Shown here piece by piece: positions 1-12,020 of a DNA stretch of 64,000 nucleotides. This DNA is from Anodontia alba (lineage: Eukaryota; Mollusca; Bivalvia; Lucinida; Lucinidae): contig OZ024831.1 of assembly GCA_964016985.1 (NCBI GenBank), forward strand, positions 85,950,095 to 86,014,094, given 5' to 3'. The position numbers were made by a program, and so were the translations under genes. How positions within the stretch are numbered: the stretch's first letter is position 1; each line of letters opens with the position of its first letter. The notes under the pieces are model-generated. The model was not told the origin of the DNA and ran no database searches. It saw only the letters and a program-made list of their open reading frames with translations.

Positions 1-4
1 TCAT

Positions 5-164
5 TCTGGGCATTTTCTCTCCATTGAAACATTTTATTTTATAGTATCCAATGACTCAGTTTGCTGACAGCAAAGCTCTGATCAGACTGTGTGGATGCAC
101 AAGCAGATCTGGGCCATCACTATTCACATTTGCCCAAAGACACATTTTTGAATGGCACAGCCCA
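5..164 (-). repeat. 160-bp GGGC...GCCC dispersed repeat just inside RBM42 intron 3
   Basis: In transcript orientation this repeat starts about 10-14 nt after the exon 3 donor (GGGCTGTGCCATT) and ends in GGAGAGAAAATGCCC. The middle is a palindrome around CAGATCTGCTTGTGCATCC and CAGTCTGATCAGAGC. Other copies are at 26141-26296 (complete), 46430-46567 and 19331-19445. Confidence 0.65.
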
Positions 165-174
165 TAAATTATAC

Positions 175-1122
175 CTTGATCCCATTCAGAAAGTGTTTGA
201 TCCTCCCAGGCTTGCCCTGCTGCAAATCGTATAAATTTTTTCTTCTTTTCTTTCTTTTCCTTTTTAACTACAGGTACAACACTGGTATCAATCTCCATAT
301 CTGCCAATTGGAAGTCTTCCTGAGGCTCTACTTTTGCTACTGTTGCTGGAATTTCTACAGAAATTTCAGGTGTTACATTAGCTGAGATGACACTATCTTC
401 TTTTGCATTGTCTTTATTGTCTGAGTTGTTCTCTGCTACTTTATCTTTTCTTTTCCTCTTTCTTTTCTTTTCCTTCTTCTCCAATGGCACTACAATTTGT
501 GGAGCCGAAGCATAAACAACTTTTGGTTTATCATCCTCTGGATCTTTCTTTTTTTCAATGTCTTCTGATTCCACAGATTTATGGGCTTCTCCTGAGCTTA
601 CACCATACATCCCTCCACCACTAGGTTCTTGGGGACCACCAGGTACAGGGGCAGGTCCAGGACCCATGTTAAAATCTGGTCCTGGTCCTGGACCCATTGG
701 ATGCATTGGAGGTCTCATAGGACCCCTTGGAGGCATCGGTCCTGGACCCATGGGGCCAAATCCTCTTGGTGGACCAGGATAGGGCCCAGGCCCTGGTCCA
801 GACATGGAGGGACCCATTGGACCAGGTCCCATGGGACCAGGACCAGGTCCCATGGGTCCTGGACCAGGTGGTCCCCCTCCAATCATTGGTCCGGGGCCAC
901 CAGCAGGACCATACAGAGGCCTTGGAGGAGGGGGTGGTCTCATCCTTGGAGGACCCATCATGGGTCTTGGAGGAGGGGGTGGTGGTCTGTGACGTAGCTG
1001 AGGAGGAATAAATGAAGTTGATGATTGACCAGAGAGAATTGGTGGTGGAGGGGGAGGGGGTGGTAAAAATGGGATGTCAGGTTTAGAAACTGGAGGTGGT
1101 GGAGGAGGTGGCTTCAGCAGCT
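175..1122 (-). CDS. RBM42: RBM42 exon 3 (proline-rich region up to the RRM lead-in); gene runs off the left edge
   Basis: This is the largest visible exon of RNA-binding protein 42, an RRM protein associated with the spliceosome and with mRNA binding. Read on the minus strand it starts after the acceptor TTAATTTCAG and opens with ELLK and a run of prolines. A Pro/Gly/Met-rich stretch (GPGPMGPGP-like) follows, then a Lys-rich acidic linker, then FIRFAAGQAWED and SEWDQ. In RBM42 that last block sits directly before the RRM, and human RBM42 has a similar SWEDPSLLEWD block. The exon ends in phase 1 at G|GTATAA; in the known family the next exon opens the RRM with DDFR-like sequence. Exons 1 to 3 join in frame (53+236+948 nt). 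The RRM itself lies outside the window, so the gene is cut by the window edge and is not broken. Open reading beyond base 175 is intronic read-through. Family identity is strong; small unseen exons in intron 2 cannot be excluded. Confidence 0.88.
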
Positions 1123-1621
1123 CTGAAATTAACAAAATTAACAAAATAACCCTTGTCATGTTGAATAAATTAAGATGCAATACATACTTCTAATTGTCAG
1201 CCAACCAGATGACTTGATCAAGGTTGTTGATTTAACTTCACATTGAATGACAAACAGTGCAAATCCAGATAAGTTTGCTTCTTAGATGCCAACTGATCTG
1301 GATCTACATTGTTTTGGAAAGGCAGGTCATATCTGGGCTCAGCAGGACCAGGGTTAACAATTAATTTCTAACATATTATTAATTAAAATTTGCTTTTTAT
1401 GCAGTTATATCTTAAAATGCATAGAGGGATGTCAACCATGTAAACCCTAACCATACTGCTCCTTCATGAGCAGTCTGATCTGAGCTTACCCTGTTTGCAT
1501 ATGCCATTCTGACAAAAACTTTGGTAAACGAAACTGCAGACCATTTACCATAAGCTTTATCAAATGAAAAGAATTCCACAGAAGACAATGTCACACCTGC
1601 TTGCTCATGTCAATATAAGAA
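1123..1621. other. Start of RBM42 intron 2; no gene seen
   Basis: AT-rich intron sequence. The only recognisable part is a decayed palindromic fragment near 1455-1500 (CTGCTCCTTCATGAGCAG) of the bivalve hairpin-repeat type. No coding potential was seen. Confidence 0.6.
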
Positions 1622-3757
1622 AACAAGAGGCCCATGGGCCACGACTCGCTCACCTGAGTGACATAAACACTGCAGAGATGTTATGCAACATTTGTCCAAT
1701 CCTATCATCGCAACCAATGAAAAGATCATCATTTGAGCAGTTCTTAGTTTTGAAGAAGAATATATGGGCCTGACAGTCAATGGAGCATAATCATTTGAAT
1801 AAACTATCAATCACATTTCACCAGTAGGATCAATGCGAAATTTGGTGGAAATTGGCTAAGTGGTTTCTGAAGAATCATGATTTTATACATGTAAACAGCA
1901 CAGTGGCAGGGAAATATAATAAATATAAACAAGATGACGGCCATCTTAGATTTCCAATCAGAACAATTTTAACTACTGTTGATCTACAAGTCACTTTGAT
2001 ACTTTCAATATAAATGTATATGGCCCAAAACAAATGCATGGGGAAGCAAATTTTAACATAGAACCATCATTTTAGCAATTTTGGTAGATCTCCTGTCCCC
2101 CATAATTTGTGCAAAGATTAGGGTCCAGGGCTTATTTGGTTCTGGAGAAGAAGATTTTTAAAGGTTTTTACCATACATGGGCATGGCAGCCATTTTGATC
2201 AATGGACCATGCCTATTTTAGCAATCTTTCATTCTCTTGCTGAAGGAGTCTCCGCACAAAATTTGAGCAACACTGGCCAAGAGGCTTCAGAGGAAAAATC
2301 ATTTGAAATTATCAACATTTTTTCCATACAAATGTACGGGGCCCATACAAATGCATACAGAAGCAAACTTGACCTCGCCATAAAAAGGCCAAATGTCAAT
2401 GTATGACAATTATTTTAGCAACTTTAGTAGACCGCCCGTCCCCAATGATATATGCAAAGATTCAGCCATAAGGCATCCTCGGTTTTGGAGAAGAAGATTT
2501 TTAAAGGTTTTTCCCATACAAATGCATAGGGAAGCAAACTAGACCTTGCCGTCAAATGTCAATATAAGACCATTATTTTAGCAACTTTGGTAGACCCCCT
2601 GTCCCCGATGATTTAAGCAAAGATTCAGCCCCAAGGCATCCTCAGTTCTGGAGGAGAAGATTTTTAAAGGTTTTTACCATATATGGGCATGGAGGCCACC
2701 TTGGTCAACAAACCCCGACCATTTTAGCAATCTTTCATTCCCCCAACCTAAGGAGCCTTCATATGAAATTTGAGCAAAACTGGCCCAGAGGAGAAGTTGT
2801 TTGAAATTCTGAATATTTTTCCCATACAAATGCATAAGGAAGCAAAATTGACCTTACCGTAAAAAGGTCAAATGTCAATGTACGACCATTATTTTAGCAA
2901 CTTTGGTAGACCTCCTGTTTCCGATGATATATGTAAAGATTCAGCCACAAGGCATCCTCGGTTTTGGAGAAGAAGATTTTTAAAGGTTTTTCCCATACAA
3001 ATGCATAGGGTAGCAAACTTGACCTTGCCGTAAAAAGGTCAAATGTCAATATACGATATTTGTTTTAGCAATTTTGGTAGACCTCCCGTTCCCGATGGCT
3101 TAGGCAAAGATTCAGCCCTAAGGCATCCTCAGTTCTGGAGAAGAAGATTTTTAAAGGTTTTTACCATATATGGGCATGGCGGCCATCTTGGTCAAAGAAC
3201 CGCTACCATTTTAGTAATCTTTAATTCCCCAACCTAAGGAGGCTCCATATGAAATTTGGGCTAAATTGGCCCAGAGGCTCTAGAGGAGAAGCCATTTGAA
3301 ATTCTGAACATTTTTCCCATACAAATGCATAAGGAAGCAAACTTGACAAATGCATAGGGAAGCAAATTTGACCATGCCGCAAAAAGGTCAAATGTCAATA
3401 TACGACCTTTATTTTAGCAATTTTGGTAGACCTCCCGTCCCCAATGTCTCATGCAAAGATTCAGCCCCAAGGCATCCTCCGTTCTGGAGAAGAAGATTTT
3501 TAAAGGTTTTTACCATATATGGGCATGGCGGCCATCTTGGTCAATGGACCATGACCATTTTAGCAATTTTTCGTTCCCCCAGCTTAAGGAGGCTCCATAT
3601 GAAATTTGAGCAAAATTGGCTCAGGGGCTTCAGAGAAGAAGTTGTTTGAAAATGTTAACGGACAGATAGATGGACGGACGGACGGACGGACGGATGCATG
3701 GACGGACGGAAAGTGATCACAATAGCTCATCCTGTGCATAGCTCAGGTGAGCCAAAA
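1622..3757. mobile_element. ACGG-tailed element with internal tandem repeats (pearl/HINE-like)
   Basis: The left end reads GAGGCCCATGGGCC then CTCGCTCACCTGAG. The right end reads TAGCTCAGGTGAGCC, so the ends carry a short inverted CTCACCTGAG/CTCAGGTGAGC. The core repeats long and short units; the block 'TTTTAGCAACTTTGGTAGAC' recurs near 2072, 2412, 2577, 2892, 3063 and 3413, and a 'CCATTTTAGCAATCTTTC' block near 2215, 2720, 3206 and 3556. An (ACGG)n microsatellite at 3671-3710 precedes the right end. Tandem core plus ACGG tail is the architecture described for bivalve pearl elements, now linked to Helentron-type non-autonomous elements. The class assignment is inference. Confidence 0.6.
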
Positions 3758-4080
3758 AGCTAAACACTGCTATTCATGTAAAGAATGACAAAGTCATTGC
3801 CTCACTTGTTTTTGAAATATCAGTCATGGTCACAAAATATTACCACAGTATTAGAGTTGCTGCTAGGAAGGAAGTTTATACCAAGTTTGGTGGTGGTACA
3901 ATGTAACTCATAGTCCTTAAGAATGTTCTTAACCATGCCTATATGAATAATGGCTAATTTACCTTAGACAAACTTTACAAAATACCATTAAAATATACAT
4001 GTAAAATATGTGGGGTTTCACAGGTTGTCAGCCAATTCTGCAGAGGAGTCAAGGTGTGCTACATGCTGTTAATTTAAAGT
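3758..4080. other. Intron sequence without recognised features
   Basis: AT-rich, no coding potential, no repeat recognised with confidence. Confidence 0.6.
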
Positions 4081-4324
4081 CAGGGCCCAGTTGTTCAAAG
4101 CTAACGATGTCGTTAGTTAACGATTCGTTAAAATTTTAATCCAGTGATACGCAAATATGCTAAAAATTTTTGCTGAAAAAATGTGAGTAGCTTTTGCAGT
4201 GCAAAAGCTACTCACATTTTTTCAGCAAAAAATACCAGAATATTGTGTATTGAATCCGCTAGAACAGTTAACGAAATGACCCTTAACGAGCTCGTTAAGC
4301 TAACGATGCTTTGAACAACAGGAT
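4081..4324 (+). mobile_element. 240-bp foldback MITE, copy 1 (GGGCCCAGTTGTTCAAAG family)
   Basis: The ends are GGGCCCAGTTGTTCAAAG and CTTTGAACAAC(A/T)GG, inverted to each other. Inside them lie GTTAACGA-rich inverted arms, and at the centre a perfect hairpin (near 4165-4232) whose arm reads GCTGAAAAAATGTGAGTAGC. No coding capacity. Further copies are at 5136-5380, 6126-6376, 26657-27223 and 62716-62963. Confidence 0.8.
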
Positions 4325-5135
4325 CTTTAAATATAGGTCTGAGTCATAAAATGACAGTGCAGTGTTTGAGTTCATGTTCAGGAGAAAACACATACATGTA
4401 GTATGTTACATGACAGTCTGCAAATGTTACAGTTAAATCACAAACAGAGCTAATTGCTAGGGCTGACATTAAAAATGGCAAAGTGGTGAGTGTTTGACTG
4501 ATTGTGTTGGGGTTTAACGACACATCAGCCCCCCTTGTGGTCCATTTTGTGTCAACTCCCAGAGAAAAGGGGGAAAAGAGATAGTAGAAGAAATGAAAGA
4601 CTGTAAAAAAAAAAAAAAAAAAAAAAAGGTCAAGTTATCCGCTTAATGTGGTTATAAATTATGCTGTTTATTCCACATTAGTGAAGAATTGCAAGCCAGG
4701 TAAAATGTAAGAGTTGATCATAAATGCTATAAGTAAAGCTAATGCACCAAACAGTTCCCCTAGTGGTGGGTGGGGGCGGGGGAGCGGGGTGTGGGGGGGG
4801 GGGGGGCAATACCCTGGAGACTCTAAGACAGCATAAACACTCCTGCCCTAAGAAATTTGACAGAACACTGAAAAACAGGGGTGGATTTTACATGTAGATA
4901 TCTGAGCTGAAAATCCTTTAGAAAAATAAATGAAAAATTTGAAGCTCACCCACAGTCTTTGGCACAAAATTAGAACTCGGGGTTAGGAATCAAACATAAA
5001 ATTTTCAAAATTTTCTCATTCCTGGGGGTAATCCCGCCACCCTGCCTCTTGGGAGAAAACACTGATAGGTGAAGAAGTGCTAGTGTTGATGCAAACATTG
5101 GTACATGTAGATGGACTAACAAATAGATGGAAAAC
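4325..5135. other. Intron sequence with poly-A and poly-G runs
   Basis: Contains an A run at about 4604-4627 and a G-rich stretch at about 4767-4806. No gene is visible. Confidence 0.6.
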
Positions 5136-5380
5136 CAGGGCCCAGTTGTTCAAAGCGTCATTAGCTTAACGAGCTTGTTAAGGGTCATTTCGTTAACTGT
5201 TTTAGCAGATTCAATATACGATATTCTGTTATTTTTTGCTGAAAAAATGTGAGTAGCTTTTGCACTGCAAAATTACTCACATTTTTTCAGCAAAAAATTT
5301 CAGCATATTTGCGTATCACTCAATGTAAATTTTAACGAATCCTTAACTAACGACATCGTTACTTTTGAACAACTGGGCCC
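5136..5380 (-). mobile_element. 240-bp foldback MITE, copy 2 (inverted orientation)
   Basis: Same ends as copy 1 (GGGCCCAGTTGTTCAAAG ... TTTGAACAACTGGGCCC). The asymmetric inner arm (AACGAGCTTGTTAAGGGTCA) is on the left, so this copy is inverted. The central GTGAGTAGCTTTTGCA hairpin is kept. Confidence 0.8.
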
Positions 5381-6125
5381 AGATTGCCATTGAGCACCTG
5401 CTTCTATAACCTGTACCTTTTTCTCTGGGCTATTTCTGCAGTCAACTATTGGACAATATTTTTCTTATTTTTCCCAGAAAATAGGCTTTGACATTTCATG
5501 CAAATTGTCTCCTGAGAAAAATCAGAAAAATACTTCAAAGTCATCTGCTGTAATAATAACTTAGACTATTATCCAGCATGCAGAGTGCTAAGCAAGAAGG
5601 ACAAAAATGTCTCCAATATTCTATATCTTCCATCGATATGCTCCGGGTAATAACACCATGACTTTATCAAAGGACTTGTTAAGGAGGAGTATTTGATGTT
5701 AATTCTGGGATAATTTTCTCCAGTTCTCCATAAAAACATGTGGGTATTCATTTGAAGTGCCTCAATGAGGCACTTCTAATGAGTACCCACAATATATGTT
5801 CTTAAGGAGATATAAAAAAAACTATCTCAGAACTATTTGCAACTATCAGCAACTACTCCTTAACAAGTCCTCTGCTTTCTGCAAGGCCAAGCGATGAATC
5901 AGAATATGTGACAGCCAGTTACAAAATGGAATTATGAAGAGAAAAATTACAAATTAATGCTCAGACAATTACATGATCAATGTGATCTAATACTTGTTTT
6001 CCACGTACCATAATAGTTTATAAAACATATGTTAGACTAAGTTCATTATTCGATCATCAGCTGCAAAGGCTGCAACACTAAATTAATGACCTTGTAATTA
6101 ACATTTGGAATGCTGTCTAAAAAAT
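5381..6125. other. Intron sequence with two palindromic fragments
   Basis: At about 5739-5790 there is a near-perfect hairpin, GTGGGTATTCATTTGAAGTG and its complement, a member of the GTGGGTACTC hairpin family (see 18741-19049). At about 5482-5515 is half of the CATTTCATGCAAATTGTCTCC hairpin family. Confidence 0.6.
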
Positions 6126-6376
6126 CAGGGCCCGGTTGTTCAAAACTAACAATGTCGTTAGTTAATGTATCGTTAAATCTTTGATCTTTAAATACCGGAT
6201 ATATGCTAATACTTTTGCTGAAAAATTGTGAGTAGCTTTTGCATTTGCAAAAGCTACTCACATTTTTTTTCAGCAAAAATAACTGTGATTTAGATATTGT
6301 ACTTACTAGAACAGTTGACATTTTAACCACTAATGAGCTTGTTAAGCTAATGATGCTTTGAACAACTGGGCCCTGA
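6126..6376 (+). mobile_element. 240-bp foldback MITE, copy 3
   Basis: Ends CAGGGCCCGGTTGTTCAAA and TTTGAACAACTGGGCCCTG. The central hairpin with GTGAGTAGCTTTTGCA is intact. Same orientation as copy 1. Confidence 0.8.
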
Positions 6377-6721
6377 AGTCATAGTACTTGAGTTTATGTT
6401 AGGAAGGATTGATTTCATAACATGAATTTTCTCATAATTTCAGACATCCACCTACACCTCTGTTTTCTGTATAAAGTGATGACTTTGCATAACCACATTA
6501 GAGAGGTTCCAAAGTTGGAAGATTTAACTATCTGGCTGATAATAAATTAAAGCAGACAACTTAAAAAAATATTTTCTTATTTTTCATCGACATAGGACTT
6601 GACATTTGACAACTTGAGTGAAATGTCACATAATTTTCTATTAAAAGAAAAACAATATTGCCAATTTTTATCTCATGATTAAACCTAAACAGTGCTAAAG
6701 CAAATAAAATGTTAAACAATA
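6377..6721. other. Intron sequence without recognised features
   Basis: Only a decayed fragment of the TTGACATTT hairpin family near 6590-6635; otherwise plain AT-rich sequence. Confidence 0.55.
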
Positions 6722-7118
6722 ATACCCCTAATACCCCACCATTATCATGTCATGATAAGATAACCAACTCTGTCAAAAATTGATGTATATAGCCTGTTAG
6801 CAATCCCATACCAGATCTCCACAATATCAATGCACATACCAAGTTTGGTGAAAATCCATTGACATTCACTCAAGTTGTTGTTTGCAAATGAAACTACTGA
6901 CGTATCTCGGGCAGATAACTCCATCAAAATTTGATGAAATTTGCTCATAAGCCATCCCAAACCAGATCTCCACAATATCAATGCACATACCAAGTGGTGA
7001 AAAGCCACTGATATCTTCTCAAGTTATCATCCGGAAACTGAAATACGGTCAGACAACAGATGGACAGACGGACACAAGGATGACCATGATACCATAATAC
7101 CCCGCCACTATCATCTGA
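6722..7118. repeat. Interspersed repeat with tandem units, copy 1 (ATACCCC...CACTATCAT ends)
   Basis: The block CCAGATCTCCACAATATCAA with ATGCACATACCAAG occurs twice, near 6812 and 6962. The repeat begins with ATACCCCACCATTATCATGT and ends with ATACCCCGCCACTATCATCT, preceded by a short GGACAGACGGACA run. A second copy is at 8018-8375. Confidence 0.6.
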
Positions 7119-7292
7119 CTGGGTATAAAAATATATGTGAAACAGAACTCATAATTGGTAGGTCCAAAGACAGTAAGCCTTATAATAGTTAAGCCTTAAA
7201 GCGCCAAGAAAATCTGCATTTGAAAATGTCGTCTGCTTATGTCGTCTGCTGCATCTGCTTGCAAACTTTTCAAACTTACATTTTGCATATAG

Positions 7293-7360
7293 GCAAACAG
7301 TATGGACCCAGATCAGACTGCTCCTAAAGGAGCAGTTTGATCTGGGTCCACACTGTTTGC
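7293..7360. repeat. 65-bp hairpin repeat, copy 1
   Basis: Near-perfect inverted repeat: GCAAACAGTATGGACCCAGA with arms meeting at CTCCTAAAGGAG. Member of the family listed in the findings. Confidence 0.75.
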
Positions 7361-7724
7361 AACAATGACTTTTAAAGTAACCGGCAGAAGACAAAGCAGA
7401 CGACAATTGTTGTGATTGGGGCTTTAAGGGTTAAGGTTTACATAAAATAAATAATGATAGCCATGAGGCACTGAAATATACATGTAGGTCAAGGTCATAA
7501 AAATATACTACACTGTGTCAGTCTATATTAAGGAGGATGTGTATAGCATGTTTGATCAGTGCAGACCTTTGTTAATTAATCAGAAATTAAGCTAAAAACT
7601 AGGGTTGACATAATCAAAGCTGACAGCATTGTTGGGTTGATTGTCTCTGAGTGAAGCCTAGGAAAACGGTCCTGAATGGGGACTTAAGACTGTTTCATTT
7701 AACTCTTATTTTCCTGTAATTTAA

Positions 7725-7791
7725 GCAAACAGTGTAGCCCCTGATCAGATGATGCATTCTGTGGCATCTGATCTGGGTCTGCACTGTTTGC
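7725..7791. repeat. 65-bp hairpin repeat, copy 2
   Basis: GCAAACAGTGTAGCCCCTGA pairs with TCTGGGTCTGCACTGTTTGC around a short GATGCATTCTGTGGCATC centre. Confidence 0.75.
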
Positions 7792-8017
7792 CAATGTTCC
7801 AAATGTCCCAGTCCAAGTTTAACAGAAAACCTTCTATTCACAGCACTCTGATGTCACAGAGACAAGAATAGCATGGCTATAAATGACTGTCATCTGGATT
7901 TCCTCTAACGTGTGGTTTGATTACATTGGTCCATGATAATCATGTGGACAACTACTTGAAGGAAATTTTGGTGTTTGCATAATAGTATGGCTTGATTGTA
8001 AAAAAAAAAAAAATGTT

Positions 8018-8375
8018 AACTATAATACCCCACCACTATCGTGTCCCGGGCAGATAACTCTGTCAAACATTAACAAAATTTACCCATTTGCAATCCCGAA
8101 CCAAATCTCCTTAATATCAATGCACGTACCAAGTTTGGTTAGAATCCCTTGCCATTTACACAAGTTATCGTCCAGAAATGAAAACATGGGTGTGTCTTGG
8201 GCAGATAATTGCGTCAAAACTTGACGAAATATGCCCATTAGCAAACCCTAACCAGATCTCCACAATATAAATGCACATACCAAGTTTGTTGAATTCCATT
8301 AATGTTTATTCAAGTAATCATCAGGAAACAAAATATGGATGGATGGACGGACATACAGACAGACAGATGGACATC
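8018..8375. repeat. Interspersed repeat with tandem units, copy 2
   Basis: Opens with ATACCCCACCACTATCGTGT and carries two CCAGATCTCC-type blocks like the 6722-7118 copy. It ends in a GGATGGACGGACATACAGAC tail. It runs into the tandem array to its right. Confidence 0.55.
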
Positions 8376-8390
8376 CAACTTGAAACTATA

Positions 8391-10690
8391 ATGTACCTAC
8401 TGGTCCTTATCTATGCCTCTATCAAATATTATAAAACTATTTCAAACCATATACTAAAGAATTTGGCTTAGAAATTCATCCAGGGAAGGTAACTAGAAAA
8501 CAACCACAGCAGATGTTGTCCTTGTTGCATGCTACATGCCTACTGGCCATTATCTATGCCTCTACAAAATATTATGAAAATATTTCAAACCATTTAGAAG
8601 TCATGAGTGCACAAGAATTTGGCTTGGAAATTTATTCAGTGAAGTGTAAAAGAAAAAGAACAAAGTTAGAGTTGTCCTTCTTGCATGGGACTTAACCTGA
8701 TATATGTCCAACCAAAACATTATCAAATTACCTCAGACAGTACGGGAGTTATAGCCTGCACAAGATTTCAGATCCAAGGGAGATAAGTACATAACAAAAA
8801 ATGAGAGTTTTCTGTCTTGCATGTGACACGTCTACTTGTCCTTATCTATGCATCTATCAAATATTATCAAAATATTTCAAATCATTAAGAAGTTTCAGAG
8901 TGCACAAGAATTTGGCTTATAAATTTATTCAGGCCAGAAAACTAGAATGTGACAAGCCTACTGGTCCTTACCTATGCCTGTACCAAATGTTATCAAAATA
9001 TTTAAAACCATTAGGAAGTTATAGAGTGCATAAGAATTCGGCTTTGAAATTCATTCAGGGGAGATAACTAGAAAAAAGAACTTTGCAAGTGTTGTCCTTC
9101 TTGCATGCAACACTCCTACAAGACCTTATCAAATATTATCAAATTATCCCAAACAATATGGGAGTTAAAGCCTGCATAAGATTTTGGTACCATGGGAGTT
9201 AACTATATAACAAAGAAAGTGAGAGTTGTCTCTCTTGCACACGGCATCCTTCTGGACCTTATCTGTGCCTCTACCAAATATTATCAGAATATTTCAAACC
9301 ATTAGGAAGTTACAGAGTGCACAGGAATTTAGCTAAGAAATTTGTTCAGGGGAGATAACTAGAAAAAGATCAGAGCAAGAGTTGTCCTCCTTGCATGGGA
9401 CACTCCTACTTGACCTGATATATGTCCCTACGATATAGTATCAATTTACCTCAAACAGTATGGGAGTTATGAAATGCACAAGATTTCTGCTTCAGGGGAG
9501 ATAACAACATAATGAAGAAAATGAGAGTTGTCTCTCTTGCACAACATGCCTACTGTTCCTCCTCTTAATCCCTACCAAATATTATCAAATTATCTTAAAC
9601 AGAATGGGAGTTATGGCCTGCACAAGATTTCAGCTTCAGGGGAGATAACTAAATAACAAAGATGGCGAGAGTGTCTCTCTTGCACGCAACACACCTTCTG
9701 GTCCTCCTTTTCATTCCTACCAAATATTATCAAAATATGTCTAAGGGTATCAAAGTTATAGAGAACACAAGGATGCATCTGACATTTCTACTTCAGGGGA
9801 GATAACTACATAACAGAGAAAGTGAGAGTTGTCTCTCTTGTACATGACAGGACTACTGGTCCTCCTCTTCATCCTTACCAAATATTATCAAATTATCTCA
9901 AACAGTATTGGAGTAATGGCCTGCACAAGATTTCGGCTTCAGGGGAGAAAACTACATAACAAAGAAGTAGAGATTTGTCTCTCTTGCATGGGATATGCCT
10001 ACTGGTCCTCCTCTTCATTCCTACCAAATATTATAAAAAAAAAATCTAAGGGTATCAAAGTTATGGAGCGCAAAAGGATATGTCTATGGATTTCTGCTTC
10101 AGGGGAGATAACTACATAAGAAATAAGAGAGTTGTCTCTTTTGCACATGCCATGCCTACTGGTCCTCCTCTTCATCCCAACCAAATATTATCAAATTATC
10201 TCAAACAGTATGGGAATATGGCCCACACAAGATTTTGGCTTCAGGGGAGATAACTACATAATGAAGACAGTGAGAGTTGTCTCTCTTGCATGCAACACGG
10301 CTACTGGTCCTCCTCTTTGTTCCTACCAAATATTATCAAATTATGTCTAAGGATATCAAAGCCATGGAGTGCACAAGGATGCATCTCAGATTTCATCTTC
10401 AGAGGAGATAACTATATATCACAAAGAAAGCGAGAGTTGTCTCTCTTGTACCCGACATAACTACTGGTCCTCCTCTTCATTCCTACCAAATATTATCAAA
10501 TTATCTCAAACAGTATAGGAGTTATGGCCTGCACCAGAATTCCGCTTCAGGAGAGACAACTACATAAAGAAGAAGTTAAGAGGTGTCTCTCTTGTAGGGG
10601 ACATGCCTACTGATCCTCCTCTGTATTCCTACCAAACATTATCAAAATATATCTAAGGGTATCAAAGTTATGGAGCGAACCAAGGATGTG
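8391..10690. repeat. 2.3-kb tandem array, about 15 units of about 150 bp
   Basis: Each unit carries GAGAGTTGTCTCTCTTGCA, CTACTGGTCCT, CCTACCAAATATTATCAAA and GGGGAGATAACTACATAACA. The segment after TATTATCAAA comes in types: A (TTATCTCAAACAGTATGGGA), B (TATGTCTAAGGGTATCAAAG) and C (ATATTTCAAACCATTAGGAA). From about 9590 to 10690, A and B alternate strictly, giving a dimer of roughly 300 bp. The left half is mostly C with some A. No coding function; it lies in RBM42 intron 2. Confidence 0.75.
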
Positions 10691-10983
<293 letters not shown>

Positions 10984-11054
10984 GTGGGAAGCATGTAAAT
11001 ATTCTATTCATTTCATTTCTATTCATTTCTCCACTAAATATACATGTATGCTGG

Positions 11055-11200
11055 GTCTACACTTGTTAAAGAGGAGTACTTGAGAATTCTGCAATAAGTT
11101 TCTCATATTCTCCATAAAAACATATGCTGTGGGTACTCATCAGAAATGTCTCAGTAAAGTGCTTCTAATGATTACCAACAAGATATCAGTATGTCTTCAT
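11055..11200. repeat. Decayed GTGGGTACTC hairpin fragment
   Basis: GTGGGTACTCATCAGAAATG and TGCTTCTAATGATTACCAAC form a degenerate member of the hairpin family at 5739-5790, 18741-19049 and 50089-50155. Confidence 0.45.
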
Positions 11201-11317
11201 GGAGAAGTAAGCAAAACGTCTATCCTTTTTTGGGTTGAGAAAAGTACCTTCTCTGAAAGAGAAAAATTAATGCATGTAATTAACACTTACCACGCTAGTA
11301 TACTAATCAGCAGACTA

Positions 11318-11527
11318 CACTACAACCTCTTTATAACACAGTTTGTTATAACACAGTTTTGGATATAATATGGTTCAAAGATGGATCCCAAAAATGTATA
11401 GATTATATTGAAAAATAGTCATTTTTCAATATAATCAATACATTTTTGTTTGGATATAACATGGTTGTTTAACTAACATGGTTTATGCTATGGACCCAAA
11501 GACAAGTGTTATAAAGAGGTTGTGGTG
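11318..11527. mobile_element. 210-bp TA-flanked MITE (Tc1/pogo-like ends)
   Basis: The terminal inverted repeats are CACTACAACCTCTTTATAAC on the left and its near-exact complement on the right (GTTATAAAGAGGTTGTGGTG). A TA lies outside each end. The core holds an inverted pair around ATTGAAAAATAGTCATTTTTC. Non-coding. Confidence 0.75.
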
Positions 11528-11682
11528 TATGAACTAATATTTTTTTTCTTATTTCTTATTTTTCCAGATAATAGGTTAGACAGTTCCATGATCATTTGTT
11601 GTCTAGGAATGATTTGTTCAACCAATTTCTTGCCTGGGAATTTGCCTTCAGAGTGCCCTCCCCACCCACAAAGTCCATAGAT

Positions 11683-11850
11683 ATTTTAAGACTGGAACCA
11701 GTCTACTTGAACAATGGCAACATTCCTTTAGTATTATTATATACATGTAGCTCAAATCAGGGTTATTTTATTAAGAATCAAATAATCATGCTCACATGCA
11801 ATTTTCAAAATTCAAACTTCATTAACTACCAGCAGTATCAGTGAGTTCTT
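11683..11850 (-). pseudogene. Tandem-duplicate copy of RBM42 exon 2 tail, donor site and flanking intron
   Basis: This stretch matches 11874-12041 with an offset of about 191-196 bp (shared GACTGGAACC, GTATTATTATATACATGTAG, CAGGGTTATT). At 11830 the minus strand reads ACTCACTGATACTGCTG|GTAGTT, a decayed copy of the real exon 2 end ACTCTCGGATACTGAAG|GTAGTT. About 20 nt of exon are included. The frame is changed, but the GTAGTT donor is preserved. Confidence 0.65.
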
Positions 11851-12020
11851 AGCTTTCCACCCCTGAAGTTTATGTATGATTTAAGGACTGGAACCTGTCT
11901 GCTGGAATACTGGTAACATTCCCATAGTATTATTATATACATGTAGCTCAAAACAGGGTTATTCTATTGCAAATAACCCTGCTCAAGTGCATGCTTAAAA
12001 ATCCAAACCTGATAAACTAC

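Noticed and set aside
403..1011. Gly-rich and Ser/Trp-rich plus-strand open frames
   Set aside because: Shadows of the GC-rich proline region of RBM42 exon 3.
2209..3649. Short plus-strand frames with SNFGRPPVP and FTIYGHGGHLG
   Set aside because: They recur only because the tandem units of the ACGG-tailed element recur; no gene structure.
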